Positions 49,401 through 60,111 of a stretch of 64,000 bases of DNA are shown in pieces. The DNA lies in contig CM075655.1 of NCBI GenBank assembly GCA_037953625.1, forward strand, positions 75,419,501-75,483,500. Direction: 5' to 3'. How positions within the stretch are numbered: the stretch's first letter is position 1; every line of letters starts with the position of its first letter. Source of the DNA: Crotalaria pallida (taxonomy: Eukaryota; Streptophyta; Magnoliopsida; Fabales; Fabaceae). The notes under the pieces were generated by a model, which ran no database searches, was not told where the DNA came from, and saw only the letters and a program-made list of their open reading frames with translations. The translations under genes were made by a program, and so were the position numbers.

Positions 49401-50779
49401 GGGAATTGATGGGAAAGGGAAAGGAGTCAGATTTTTCAGAAGGGTCAGATGGAATCCTTCGATTTAAAACGAGAATTTGCATACCGAAGAACTCGGAGAT
49501 TAGGAGGATGATTTTGGATGAGGCACATAAAAGTCAGATGAGTATGCACCCTAGATCGACAAAGATGTACCAGGATTTGAAAAGCATGTTCTGGTGGCCT
49601 GGTCTTAAGAGGGCTGTAGCGGACTATGTAGCATCGTGTTTAATCTGCCAAAAAGTTAAAGCGGAACATCGGAAACCTGGAGGAATGTTGCAGCCCCTAG
49701 ATATTCCACAATGGAAGTGGGACAGCATTTCCATGGACTTTGTGATTGGATTGCCAAGGACAGTTGCAAACCATGACGCAATCTGGGTAATTGTGGACCG
49801 TCTTACTAAGTCAGCGCATTTCATTCCGGTGAATATGCACTACTCTTTGGAGAAACTTACCCAGATTTATATTCGGGAAGTGGTACGATTGCATGGAGTA
49901 CCATCCAGTATCATTTCGGATCGTGATCCGAGATTCATGTCTAGATTTTGGACAAGTTTGCATCAAGCTCTGGGGACGAGACTTAAGATGAGTTCAGCAT
50001 ATCACCCTCAGACCGATGGACAAACCGAAAGGACCATTCAAACTTTGGAGGACATTTTGCGAGCGTGTGTGTTAGAAGAAAGAGGAAGTTGGGATCAGAT
50101 ACTACCACTCGCAGAATTTACATACAACAACGGATACCATACCAGTATCGGTATGGCACCGTTTGAGGCATTGTATGGGAGAAAATGCCAAACCCCGCTA
50201 TGCTGGTTTCAAGTGGGGGAGAATTTACATCTTGGTCCGGATGTGGTGCAACAGACAACCGAAAAGATCAGAATGATTCAAGAAAAGATCAAGACTGCGG
50301 TTAGTCGTCAGCAGATTTATTCGGATCGAAGAAGAAGACCTTTAGAGTTTGCAGAAGGTGATCATGTATTTCTCAGGATTGTACCGCTAAAGGGTGTGAG
50401 TAGAGCATTGAAACCTCAGAAGCTATCACCTAAGGTTATAGGTCCCTATCAAATCCTTAAGCGAGTAGGACCTGTAGCCTACCAAATAGCTCTCCCGCCA
50501 TCTTTAGCCAACCTGCACAATGTTTTCCATGTCTCTCAATTGAAAAAGTTTGTGCATGATCCAACCTCGATTCTTCAAATTCGTCCAGATGATTTAACCT
50601 TACGAGAAAACCTAACCTTTAAAGCTGGCCCAGTGAAAGTGGAAGATAGGAGAACCAAACAGCTTAGAGGAAAGGATATTCCATTGGTCAAGGTTATGTG
50701 GCAAAGTGGAAACGTATTCGAGTCAACCTGGGAATTAGAGGATCGAATGCGCAAGGATTATCCTAAGTTATTTTTGTAA
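46439..50779 (+). pseudogene. Tekay-A gag-pol polyprotein, one in-frame TAG
   Basis: A single frame of 1,446 codons. Order: gag domain (about residues 55-230), CCHC knuckle [14 protein letters not shown] (near residue 297), aspartic protease with DSG at about 362, reverse transcriptase with FIDD at 668-671, RNase H ([11 protein letters not shown]), integrase zinc finger (H...H, CLICQ) and core (MDFVIGLP, SDRDPRF, GQTERT), a GPY-type region, and a C-terminal chromodomain-like segment (VKVEDRRTKQLRGKDIPLVKVMW, WELEDRMRKDYP). TAG at 49103-49105 (residue 889) lies just after the RNase H motif [11 protein letters not shown] and is the only break. Tekay-C has a sense Gln codon at this site. The ATG at 46439 follows an AG acceptor-like sequence. 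All catalytic residues I can see are present. Confidence 0.93.
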
Positions 50780-50782
50780 GCT

Positions 50783-50821
50783 GAATTTCGGGGACGAAAT
50801 TCCTGTTAAGTGGGGGAGTAG
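50783..50821 (+). other. Tekay-A pre-PPT hairpin and polypurine tract
   Basis: A perfect 8-bp stem, GAATTTCG with CGAAATTC, and a GGGA (GNRA-type) loop at 50783-50802. It is followed by the polypurine tract AAGTGGGGGAGTAG (50808-50821), directly before the 3' LTR. The hairpin begins just after the gag-pol stop. Confidence 0.75.
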
Positions 50822-53558
50822 TGTAACACCCCAAATTTTCTCTTCCTGATGTAATACAATTGTGATTTATGAAAGATTATTTTATAATTTCTTTCTTAAT
50901 CATAATTATATTTCATAAATAAATTAAGTCTATGATAAGTTAGTATTAGTATGTGCGAAAGTAGAGAGTTATTGGAGCAAGAAAATAATATGTAAAAATA
51001 AGGTTTTTACATATTAGTCCCTGGAAGAGGACCTAGAAGCAATATTTCTGGAAATACTCGAGTAATCGAGTCAGTGGAGAACTCGTTAGTGCGTTTGATG
51101 AGTCAACACACGACGATTTCACTTGGTTGACACGAAAACACCAGGGGTACACGATGGTGGGTGTCGTGGCGAACTACATGATCATGGGCAACATCTATTT
51201 AAGCCCTGAGTTGAAGATGTTGGAGGATTTTTTTGTGGATTTCTCTGAAAACGTTGGGTTAGGGTTTTCAATTTCGTCCTTCACGTTCTCCTCTGATTCT
51301 GAGAGTTGAGTTGAGTAATACACATCATTGTAAAGCTCACATCACGAGCTTTGCAAAGACCTAAGATTTGAGAGTCGTGGTTGCTTGAGGAAGGAGAATC
51401 GAAGTTTGAAAGTGAGGTGTTCTTGCTGTCAAGTTCAGGAACCTGAAGCTTGGAGATCACTTTCAGCTTGGATTGTGGTAAGCTCCTGGACCCTATGACC
51501 CTCAAATTCGTTTACACCTCTAGATTAAGTTGCAGAGAACAACTCCTAACCTCTTTCCCTAATTTTTAAAACGATTTTGCATGTTAAATCCTCTGGTTTT
51601 GGTGCCCTGTTCAACTGTGGTTGCATGCAAAGGATTTTTGGGTTTGAGCATCTCCAGCCAACTTCTCTGCGATTTCAGAGTTGATTCAAGAATTAGAGGT
51701 AAGGGTGAAGCTTTTAATTCACTAGAATAAGGGTATATTGTGTGGAATTAGGATGGGAGTCAATGAATGACTCTATGGGCATAGTTTGAAATAGGATTGA
51801 GACTTGGAGGCCTTTTCTGGATTCAATGATGGTTTGAACAAGTTCCTTTGGTCATATGTAAGGTGTACTAATGCTGGAAATGGAATGGATATGTGTAGAA
51901 TTCATTTTGGTATGTTAAGTTGTGGAAAATTGAATTTTATGCATAATTGGTGGAATTCTATGATTCAGTGTTAAATGTTGTTAGTTTTGTATTGGAACAT
52001 GTTTAAAAGGTGTATTGTAAGCTACATTGATCTTTGGTTTGGATTGGAATGGACTATAATCGAAATTGGTATGTTAAAACTTAATTTTTAGTGTTGTCCG
52101 TCTGCAAACACTCGAGTATTATGGGTAATACTCGAGTATTGTGCCTGTTTTGGAAAAGTGATTTTCTGGAAAACTCAAGAACACTCGAGTATTCATATAG
52201 AACACTCGAGTATTCTGCAAATTTATAAAGTGTACTTCTGGAAATAAAGGAACACTCGAGTCCTGTCTGGAACACTCGAGTATATGGTTGAATCCTGGTA
52301 AATCTAGTTCTGGAAACAAAGAACACTCGAGTACCAGGAGGAACACTCGAGTACTTTGATAAAATTAAGAAAACACTCGAGTCTGGAGAAGTTACTCGAG
52401 TATTTTTGGATCAGGACAGAAATACAATTATACTTTTAACATACCTAATGGGATATCAATTAAGATCAATTATGCTTATGGGAAAAAGTGTCATGTTCCA
52501 ATAAAAGGATTGGGAAATTATTAACAACAGTTTAACCCACTGAAGGAATAATATTGGATGCACATAATAAGATTATTGCTTAATCTTGGTGCATAATTTT
52601 TATGTGCATACATGCATGGTGTAAGGTTGGGGATAATTCGGTGGTAACTGGCTCGATGACACATTTTGGTAATGTGGGCAGCATTTGGGAATGCTGTTAC
52701 GTCTTGGTGACGTTGTGTGCACACTATCCGAGCAGTTCCACAATACATGTTGGTCATGTATGCGAATTATTGGAATGAACGTTCAATGGACAATGGAATT
52801 GGGAGACATGCATCATTACTCATAATTAATGGCATTAATATAAATGGAATACATTCATTTGCATTTACCTTTGCATTGGATATTTGTAACTGGCAATTGT
52901 TACATGTTTCATTTACTCTCATTCGATTATGTGAATTATGTGCTTACCCCTTATTGCCCATGTTAGGTGATGGCACGCTATCTAGCTTGCATCGAGTTGC
53001 GCCCGATCCCTAGTGGAGTGTGGTACTACAAGGACCACAGAGCCACATTTGAGGGTGAGGTAGAGGTGACTCTATATCACCCTAATCCTCTGGCTCGTGT
53101 CCGTCCTCGTAGGTTTCGCATCCCTATTATCTATACTTTGCATGTACCCCCTTTCTATACCTATCATGGACCACCCCCGACTCGACCTGCTCGTCGCTTC
53201 CACTCTTTCCGTTTTCGAACTGTTACTAGATCTCACCCTTCTGCTTCTCGAGTGATTCGAGAAGAGACTCCTATACCTAGCTCGATGAGTCCAGTTTATG
53301 GGACACCCTCAGCGGACCCAGTACCCAGTGGTGGGGTACCCACTCAGTCGGAGGAGGTAGAGGAGGATCCTGATGAGGGTGAGGATGAGGACGAGCCAGT
53401 CGAGCACTCCACTGGGAGCCAGTGGGGAGTTGGGGATCCACCAGGTGATGCATAGTATAGATGATTAGGATGTGGGACGGGTGGAGCAGCTGCTGGAGAC
53501 TTTGGAGATCATGCTATGGAGGAGGATCACCGGACCACTTTTGGGATTTCATCTTTTG

Positions 53559-53601
<43 letters not shown>

Positions 53602-53724
53602 ACATATTTTTGGGAGATCTCAGTGAGGTGGTCCTATCTTTTAGTTTTTATATTATGGACTTGTATTTTGTAAAACCTGCTACCTCGACTTTGACTTGGA
53701 TGTATGTGACTCTTTTATGGATGA

Positions 53725-53772
<48 letters not shown>

Positions 53773-54059
53773 CTACTTTCTTTCTATAAATAGTTTGTGA
53801 ACGTGAATTATCAAGTCAAGGTCTCTATTTTCCGCTTATTCTGATGATTACGGTATTTCACTTTAATAAGGAATGATTTCATAAATGATTCTGGAAAGAT
53901 TTTTAATAACCACAAATAAACACCAACTTATTTTTCAAGAAGCTTATAAAAGAGTTTTTTTTTAATTATATCTCTACTTGAGCAAGTCCATACTTTCTAT
54001 TCAAATAACAACAGAGAGAATTCTTTTTCATAAAGTAGTATATATAAAGGAACGTTACA
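50822..54059 (+). repeat. Tekay-A 3' LTR
   Basis: Matches the 5' LTR apart from scattered substitutions, a 75-bp deletion near 51049 between short TATTT repeats, and expanded TA microsatellites at about 53562-53598 and 53728-53765. Predicted donor at 51699, acceptor ending 52966. Ends AACGTTACA followed by GAAAC. Confidence 0.93.
52970..53455 (+). CDS. LTR-encoded 161-aa protein, 3' LTR copy
   Basis: Same frame as 45192-45677 in the second LTR, full length with no stop. I count six residue differences between the copies (positions 3, 12, 13 and 21, plus one Pro/Ser and one Glu/Asp), so both LTRs still encode an intact product. At positions 3 (Arg) and 12 (Pro) this copy agrees with Tekay-C where the 5' copy does not, so those two changes probably arose in the 5' LTR after insertion. 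Confidence 0.68.
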   Translation: MARYLACIELRPIPSGVWYYKDHRATFEGEVEVTLYHPNPLARVRPRRFRIPIIYTLHVPPFYTYHGPPPTRPARRFHSFRFRTVTRSHPSASRVIREETPIPSSMSPVYGTPSADPVPSGGVPTQSEEVEEDPDEGEDEDEPVEHSTGSQWGVGDPPGDA

Positions 54060-54064
54060 GAAAC

Positions 54065-55625
54065 CTTGAAAGATTTTCGAATGAAACGAATCGGAACAAT
54101 TAAAAGGAATGATTTTACAAAATGTTCAGCCCTTAATCGACTAAGACAAGCTGTTAATAGATTAACCCTTGAAAAACACAACTTAATCGATTAAGCTGAT
54201 TTGTTAATCGAGTAGTGCCTTAAAGTTGATTTTTGCTTAATCGATTAACACCTTCAGTTAATCGATTAACCATTGTTAAAACTGAAAAATCACTTTTCAA
54301 TCAAAAACGAAAATCAATCAATTAACACTTAAAATCAGAGATTAAGCGGAATTGATTAACACCAATGTTCTTATTGATTACCTAGGTTATGAAAATGATT
54401 TTCCCAATTCAATTTGAACAATTAAACACTTAATTCATTCAATTATGAAAATCAATCTTTTCTAGGTTTTCAATCAAGAACAATATGAAATGACAAGAAT
54501 GTAAAGGGTTAAGGGAATAGAGATACTGCACAATGATTTATCCTGGTTCACTCACAAGCACCGTGAGCTACATCCAGTCCCCTCTTCAACCAAGAGAGAT
54601 TCTTCACTAAAGGAATTAGAATTCTCAAATTACAAGCAAATGTCTCTCAAGACTCCCTTCTTGATAGCCTCCAAGAGATACCTCACTCTTGTCTTGCAAC
54701 CCTATTGAAATCTAATCTAACCTTCTTCCCTTGCTTGTTGATAACCCCACAACAAGTCTTCCAATTGCTTGTTGATTCCTCACAACAAGACTTCCAATTT
54801 GCTTGTTAACACAACAAGACTTCCAAGACGATTTGCTTGATGAACAACCACCAAGACTTCCTTTGTTGTAGAATTTTTGCCTCCTTGCAATGATTACAAC
54901 TCAATAGAAAACAATAACAATCCAATGAATCTATTTCAAGAACTACGAAAATATCAACACATGAGATTCAAAGATTCTTGATCAAAGAATGTGAAAATGA
55001 AAGCTTTGATCTTTGAGAAAGTGAGAGAGAAAGTTGAGAGAATAGTGTGGCTTTGATTTTTCCAAAAATGATATGAAAATGATGTTCGTTAATCACAATG
55101 ATTAGGAAAAGGTTTATATAGAATATCCAAAAGTTAGGAAACTTAAAAACTGATTTTGAGAAGTGAAAAACATATTTTAAAAACCAGTAAAACAAGTATT
55201 AATCGATTAACATAAAGCCTTAATCGATTAGCCACTGTTAAATGTGTGTTAATCGATTAGTCACTTCTACTTAATCGATTAGCCACTGTAAAAGTCAATT
55301 AAAAACTTGTTTTCTCAAAACTAAACCTTTTCTTTCAAACCTTTAAGCCACCTATTGATTTTGGGTTAAGTGAATAATCAAATTATAATATGATCATGCA
55401 CTTGATAGAGATTCACTACCCTCTAATAACTCTACCCAAACTCATCAAACTATAAGACTCAAATTAGAGATATTACAATACAATACACAAATATAATCTT
55501 CATGAGCTTGCTCTCTCTTCATCATTTGTTGTTTGTTGATCTTGTTGAACTTTGGTGAGCTTCTCCATAGCTTGAACTTGATCAAAATATTTGTCATTAT
55601 CAAAATCATCTCACTGGATCTAACA
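54065..55625 (-). repeat. SIRE-type 5' LTR, main part
   Basis: Starts on the minus strand with TGTTAGATCC at 55625 and continues to the Tekay-A insertion. It matches the 3' LTR from about 54640 upward. It carries two clusters of TTAATCGATTAA-type palindromes, at 54133-54270 and 55199-55282. Confidence 0.83.
54133..54269 (-). repeat. Paired TTAATCGATTAA palindromes in SIRE-type LTR
   Basis: Motif starts at 54133/54154, 54183/54204 and 54237/54258 form three pairs, each exactly 21 bp apart; some members have one or two changes. A second cluster at 55199/55220 and 55249/55271 shows distances of 21 and 22 bp. Confidence 0.6.
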
Positions 55626-56451
55626 TCAGGCTAGCTATTTTCCCAATAGCCTCGCTGCCCCATAATTTAAGATTCAGATTAGGAAGCTGAACCCAAACTG
55701 GAACACAATCCAGGAAACTTTTAGAAACAAGTCCTCCATTCCAGGGAGATAAAATAAGAGGTTTCTTGTCAAAGTGATACACTCCAATCTCAAGGACATT
55801 ATTCCTGCCTTCTATATTGTTGAATCTTACAATAAAAGTGCCAACCAAGTTCTGCAGGATTTTATCCACTCCATACTGCCCCCAAACCTTCCTTATGAAT
55901 CCACTCAGAACTGGATACGGTGGATTAGCCCCCAACACATAGCAGACCAAGGAGTTTTGCCACTACTTGACTTCCTCCTCAACATCACACGGATCGATTT
56001 TCCCAACTGACACTCCATCCTTCATGACAGGTTGGTGGAATTTCAATTTCCCTCCAGCATTACACAGCTTCGTGATATCAAAAGTGTCCCGCACATTCGC
56101 TTTCTTTGGCATAAAACTTTCAGATTCAGGATTCACATTGCCCACTTTTTTCGGGTTCTGCTCAGTGGCAATACAAGGATTAGGATTAGTCTCGGTCAAC
56201 CCTTTTTCACCCTCCTTAGGAATGCCGCTTGTCACATTTGTAATCAAACCTTTCTCATGGATCTTATCACGCATCTGATCCAACACTAAAAGGATCCTCT
56301 AAGCATGCTTGGGACTCAAGGCATCAATATCTTTATCAAGAACTGAGAGATCGATAGGGATTGTATCTTCCTGATTGTGTTGCTTGTCGTTATCTTGCTT
56401 CAACGATGATGATGGTGTGTTCTTGGCTGGCCTCCCCCGCATCTTAGCCAT
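55626..56451 (-). pseudogene. LINE (L1-type) ORF1 fragment, DUF4283
   Basis: Minus-strand frame from the ATG at 56451: a low-complexity N-terminus, then a DUF4283 domain (LVCYVLGANPPYPVLSGFIRKVWG, VGTFIVRFN, WNGG, VPVWVQLPNLNLKLWG). Stops lie at 56299-56301 and 55963-55965, and it is cut at 55626 by the SIRE-type LTR. In plant L1 LINEs this domain precedes a zinc knuckle and an ORF2 with endonuclease and reverse transcriptase, all missing here. Upstream (56452-56520) is a CT-rich 5' leader. Confidence 0.8.
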
Positions 56452-56520
56452 GGAAAGGCAACGACGGCGGCACTAGGTCACCGTGAGAAAGAGAGAGAGT
56501 GGAGAGCCATTTTGAAATTG

Positions 56521-56562
56521 TAAAGTAAACATTGTTTCAAGTTACCAAATTGGGGTGTTACA
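56521..56562 (-). repeat. Possible orphan gypsy LTR edge
   Basis: Minus strand begins TGTAACACCCCAATTTGG at 56562, like a Tekay-type LTR start, but LINE leader sequence follows within about 45 bp. Probably a small LTR remnant into which the LINE inserted. Confidence 0.35.
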
Positions 56563-57772
56563 ATATAAATTCGATATGTATGATTATCGTAATGATATTA
56601 TAATGTTGGGAAAAAAATCCACCAAACTAGCAATGGGGGCAAGAAGGTGAACAAAAATCTCATAAGCCAGGTCTCGAGTGAAGTTGCCAAGAAGGTAAAG
56701 AATAGCCCATGTTAGGAAAGGGGTTGTGTTCCCCCATATGAAATAAACATCAAGTAAAATAGATGGGGGAGTATCGTAAAACTCCTTTAGATTGATATCA
56801 TCATGTCCAACGTTATAAAAATGTCAATGCATTTTGGCATTCATAGCAGAGTCTCAACATTATATTCATTCGATTTTGTCATATCAGAATTACAGCATCA
56901 TTATGTTATAAGATTCAACTTCAGACTTTTCATATATTCCCCCACAACAATAAAGACTTACTAGACTCACAAGACTTATGCATTGCCGTTACATCGTCAT
57001 GTACTTTTAGACTCAATTTTACTTTAATAAATGTTTTTAAAATATAATTTCACTAATATTAATTACCAATTGTTTCCAAAAATAATCTCATATATTTATT
57101 TACGACAACAATATTAAAAAATTTCCAAAAACTATATTTTCATTCAAATAATATATAAAATTTAAAACATTAGATTTTTTTGTTAAAAAGTTCTCCTCAA
57201 CCATTTTCAAAAGAAAAAAATGGATTTTAATAATAACTTCAATAGCTCCATAATTTTTACATAGCCATTTTTTTATATATCCATATTTAAATAATTATAT
57301 TTTCAAAAATATTTAATATATCCATTTATATTTATTTTTTCATAATAATGCAATATATTATAGAATAAAATAAATAAATATATATATATATTTAAGAGTA
57401 TTATCATTGTCCATTTAAAAAATATCAATATTTATTTATTTTCATTATTTTTTCTTTATTATTAAAATGATGAAAAGTCATAGGAGAGATAAGTCAAAAA
57501 AATAGGAGCCGTAAGTTGAGTTTCTTATTTTACAGATTCAATTAAGATTATTCAACAGATTTTGAAGCATAGAAAATGTCTTATAAAAAAATCTAATTTC
57601 TTGACTCTAGTCTTATAAGACTTGGTTGTGGTTGCCATTAGTGTGTTAGACAAGAATATTCCTTTATACCTATGCAATAATTCCGCCTGTATGGACTCAA
57701 GCTATTTCAGCTTCTGTAATTGTCCCACAATTTTCATCAACTAGCCCTGCCACCTCTTGTATGTATGTGTTT
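56563..57772. other. AT-rich intergenic stretch, largely unidentified
   Basis: No coding frame with family resemblance. A purine tract, AGATGGGGGAGTA (56761-56773), followed by TCGTAAAACTCC resembles a decayed polypurine-tract/LTR junction of a gypsy element. Very AT-rich from 57000 to 57480. Confidence 0.4.
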
Positions 57773-57852
57773 TGTAAGGTCCTGTATTTTTATAAACAAA
57801 ATAAATAAATGTGTTGAATAAAATAATGATTTTTCTGAAATTAAGATATTTT

Positions 57853-58000
57853 ACTCGAGTATTGTAGAGGGTACTCAAGTATAATCACTATCTGTTTGAA
57901 AATTTGAATTTTGAGTCAAAAGACTCGAGTATGTCAGAAAAAGACTCGAGTGTTCTTGAGTTTTTGAAATATACTCGAGTAGAAAGAAAAAGACTCGAGT
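57853..58000 (+). promoter_or_regulatory. Promoter-proximal ACTCGAGT pairs, Tekay-C
   Basis: Five ACTCGAGT copies and one ACTCAAGT variant in three pairs with distances of 20, 21 and 20 bp. They lie about 120-270 bp upstream of the TATA box. Confidence 0.6.
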
Positions 58001-58121
58001 AAATCGAGCAGTCTGGCTAAATGTATAAGTTGGTTTTATAATTAATTTCGCACCAAAACGCGGTTTCTTGACGTGACAAGCATAGAGCTGAACCTTACTT
58101 CGAGTTGAAGTACTCTTAGAC

Positions 58122-58128
58122 TATAAAT
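58122..58128 (+). promoter_or_regulatory. TATA box, Tekay-C 5' LTR
   Basis: CTATAAATTG context, in the same place relative to the ACTCGAGT cluster and splice donor as in Tekay-A. Confidence 0.6.
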
Positions 58129-58631
58129 TGATGCTTGGGTGAAGCATCAACACCTCTGAAGTTCCAAAACCCGAATTTGACCAGAAATTTCCCTGTTTTA
58201 CAGAGTTCACTTTGATCCCTTTGTTCTCTCTCAATCCTCACCCATTTTCCTTGAAACAAACTGAAGTTCTGATTCATTCTTGAATTAGAACTCGAAATCA
58301 CTTCAAATAGCCTTCTGAAGATCAGGTTCTAGGCCTACAAAGTTGGAGGTTCAAAACTGAGAAAAACAGAGTAACATTCAGTCTCAAGTATTCATCTTCA
58401 TTGAAATCGTTTGGTAAATTCATGAATTCTTTTCGTGTCAAACTTGTTTCTGATTAAAGTTAGTATATCCTAGTTTCTGAAACTAACTTGTTTCATTCTT
58501 TTCATGCCAAATCCGTGGTGAAATCTGTGGCCAAAGTCAGCCTGTTCAACTCTTTTTCACCAAGTCCAGAATTTGGATTTTTGATCCAACCGATTTCTCT
58601 GTCGTTTTACTTGTTGATTAGCTTCTCTAAG

Positions 58632-60108
58632 GTAAGGGAGGAGTTATCTAAATACTAGAATGAGTTATTTCAAGCTGGAAATGTAGGAACCTCATATGGT
58701 TCATCAAGGGGTGAAGTTTGAATTGGGAATATGACATAGAGGTCATAAACCCAAGTTTTTATAAACCAAACATGTCTAAATGGACCTAATGATGCTCACT
58801 GGATCAATTTTCGAAGTTAAAAACAAAAGGAAATGAAAATCATATGTGAAATGGTTATTTGCTAAGTTTATGTTGATTTTGTGATTTATTGCATTTGATG
58901 TTGTTTCAATATTGATTACATGTTCTAACATGTTTATTTTATGTATCTAAGTTACTGTTTTGCATAAAAGTGGAAAGGAAAGGCTCTGAACTCGAATTGG
59001 CATTATAAAGTGCAGAAACTGGTGCTGCTGCTGCTAAAACACTCGAGTAATTGAAGAAAGACTCGAGTATTCTGGAAAATGGGAAGAACACTCGAGTATG
59101 TCTTGAAGGACTCGAGTAATTTTACATGAACACTCGAGTATGTGAAGAACTACTCGAGTAATTTAAAATAATTTTCAGAAAATCTTTACTTCTTTATGAA
59201 GTAATTAAAGATTAACTCGTCTAAACTCCTATATGCTTAAATTTTAATTTCTGCTCTTAATATCTATAGATTTAATCCCATTGGTTGATTTTATCCTGGA
59301 TGAGTCCTACTGGAATTTTATTCAGTGGTTGACATATTCGGACAGGATGTCCCAATGGAGGTGCGTACACCCATTTGGTTGATTTTATTCCCACGTCCCA
59401 GTGGAAGTTTTTACCCACTTGGTTGATATTTTGGGAGTCCTAGATGGGGTCGTTGCACAAATTAATGACAACGTAATTAAATTCCTATTGTATAAAACCA
59501 TCACAAAGTGGCGGGGCCGCTGATGGAATTTTTGGAAAGCACAAGCACCAGTTAATGCAAAAATGAAAAGATGGTTATAAGCAAGAAGGATTATGAATTT
59601 TGGGTCTCTATATTGGAGGCATGATATTCAAAGATATGAATTAAAAGAGAAAAAGACAATGAACAATTATGTGACATTGACATGCATGGAGATGCTCCGA
59701 TTTTGATTGTGGAATCTGGTATAGGTAGAAGTATTCCGCAGCCCTGAGATAGCTGTGATGCCATAGCACGAAGATGCTGTGATGATTTGGATTCCGTAAC
59801 ATGAAAATGTTATGATGGCCAAATTCCCAATCAAATCGTGACGCCTGGGTTGTGAATACGCTCCGGTTTGATGAACCATAGGATTATGAATATCCCGAGC
59901 CTGAGATACTCGGATGCCGAACCGCGTAGCATGAATGGAGAGTAGGCATGCATCACGAAACTAAATGAAATATTATAAAAGACAGTTTGAGCATATACAT
60001 ATGCATTTATTATTGCTATCTGGAAACTTGTGCTTGTTATTTCTAGCCTCTGTTATGCTCATTTGTTATTGTGTTTAGCTATGACTCACTCCTAATCCCT
60101 TGTTGTAG
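58632..60108 (+). other. Predicted intron inside Tekay-C 5' LTR
   Basis: Donor CTAAG/GTAAGG at 58631/58632. The acceptor has a CTAAT branch-like sequence and a pyrimidine tract ending GTAG at 60108, then GTCATGGC. Length is 1,477 nt. It contains three ACTCGAGT pairs (59041, 59090, 59132), each 20 bp apart. Confidence 0.6.
59041..59160 (+). promoter_or_regulatory. Intronic array of paired ACTCGAGT palindromes, Tekay-C
   Basis: Three pairs, each exactly 20 bp apart, in the same relative position as the Tekay-A intronic array although flanking sequence is not similar. Confidence 0.62.
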
Positions 60109-60111
60109 GTC

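Larger units (their letters stand above)
42976..54059 (+). mobile_element. Tekay-A: Tekay/Del-type Ty3/gypsy chromovirus, nearly intact
   Basis: Full-length element of 11,084 bp: 5' LTR 42976-46230 (3,255 bp), PBS 46238-46249, gag-pol 46439-50779, PPT 50808-50821 and 3' LTR 50822-54059 (3,238 bp). It has perfect 5-bp target duplications and closely similar LTRs. The C-terminal chromodomain-like region and the TGTAACACCCC ends place it in the Tekay/Del chromovirus group. The only obvious coding lesion is one TAG. Each LTR also carries a small putative spliced gene. Confidence 0.93.
39538..55625 (-). mobile_element. SIRE/Maximus-type Ty1/copia element, pol-less, split by Tekay-A
   Basis: Minus-strand element: 5' LTR 55625-54065 plus 42975 to about 42885, PBS 42872-42883, gag 42814-41525, a short non-coding region, polypurine tract 40499-40512, and a partial 3' LTR 40498-39538. 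The whole pol gene is missing, so this is a gag-only derivative. It sits in LINE ORF1 on the right. On the left the 3' LTR is cut short and the LINE does not resume, so the left end was rearranged. Confidence 0.82.
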
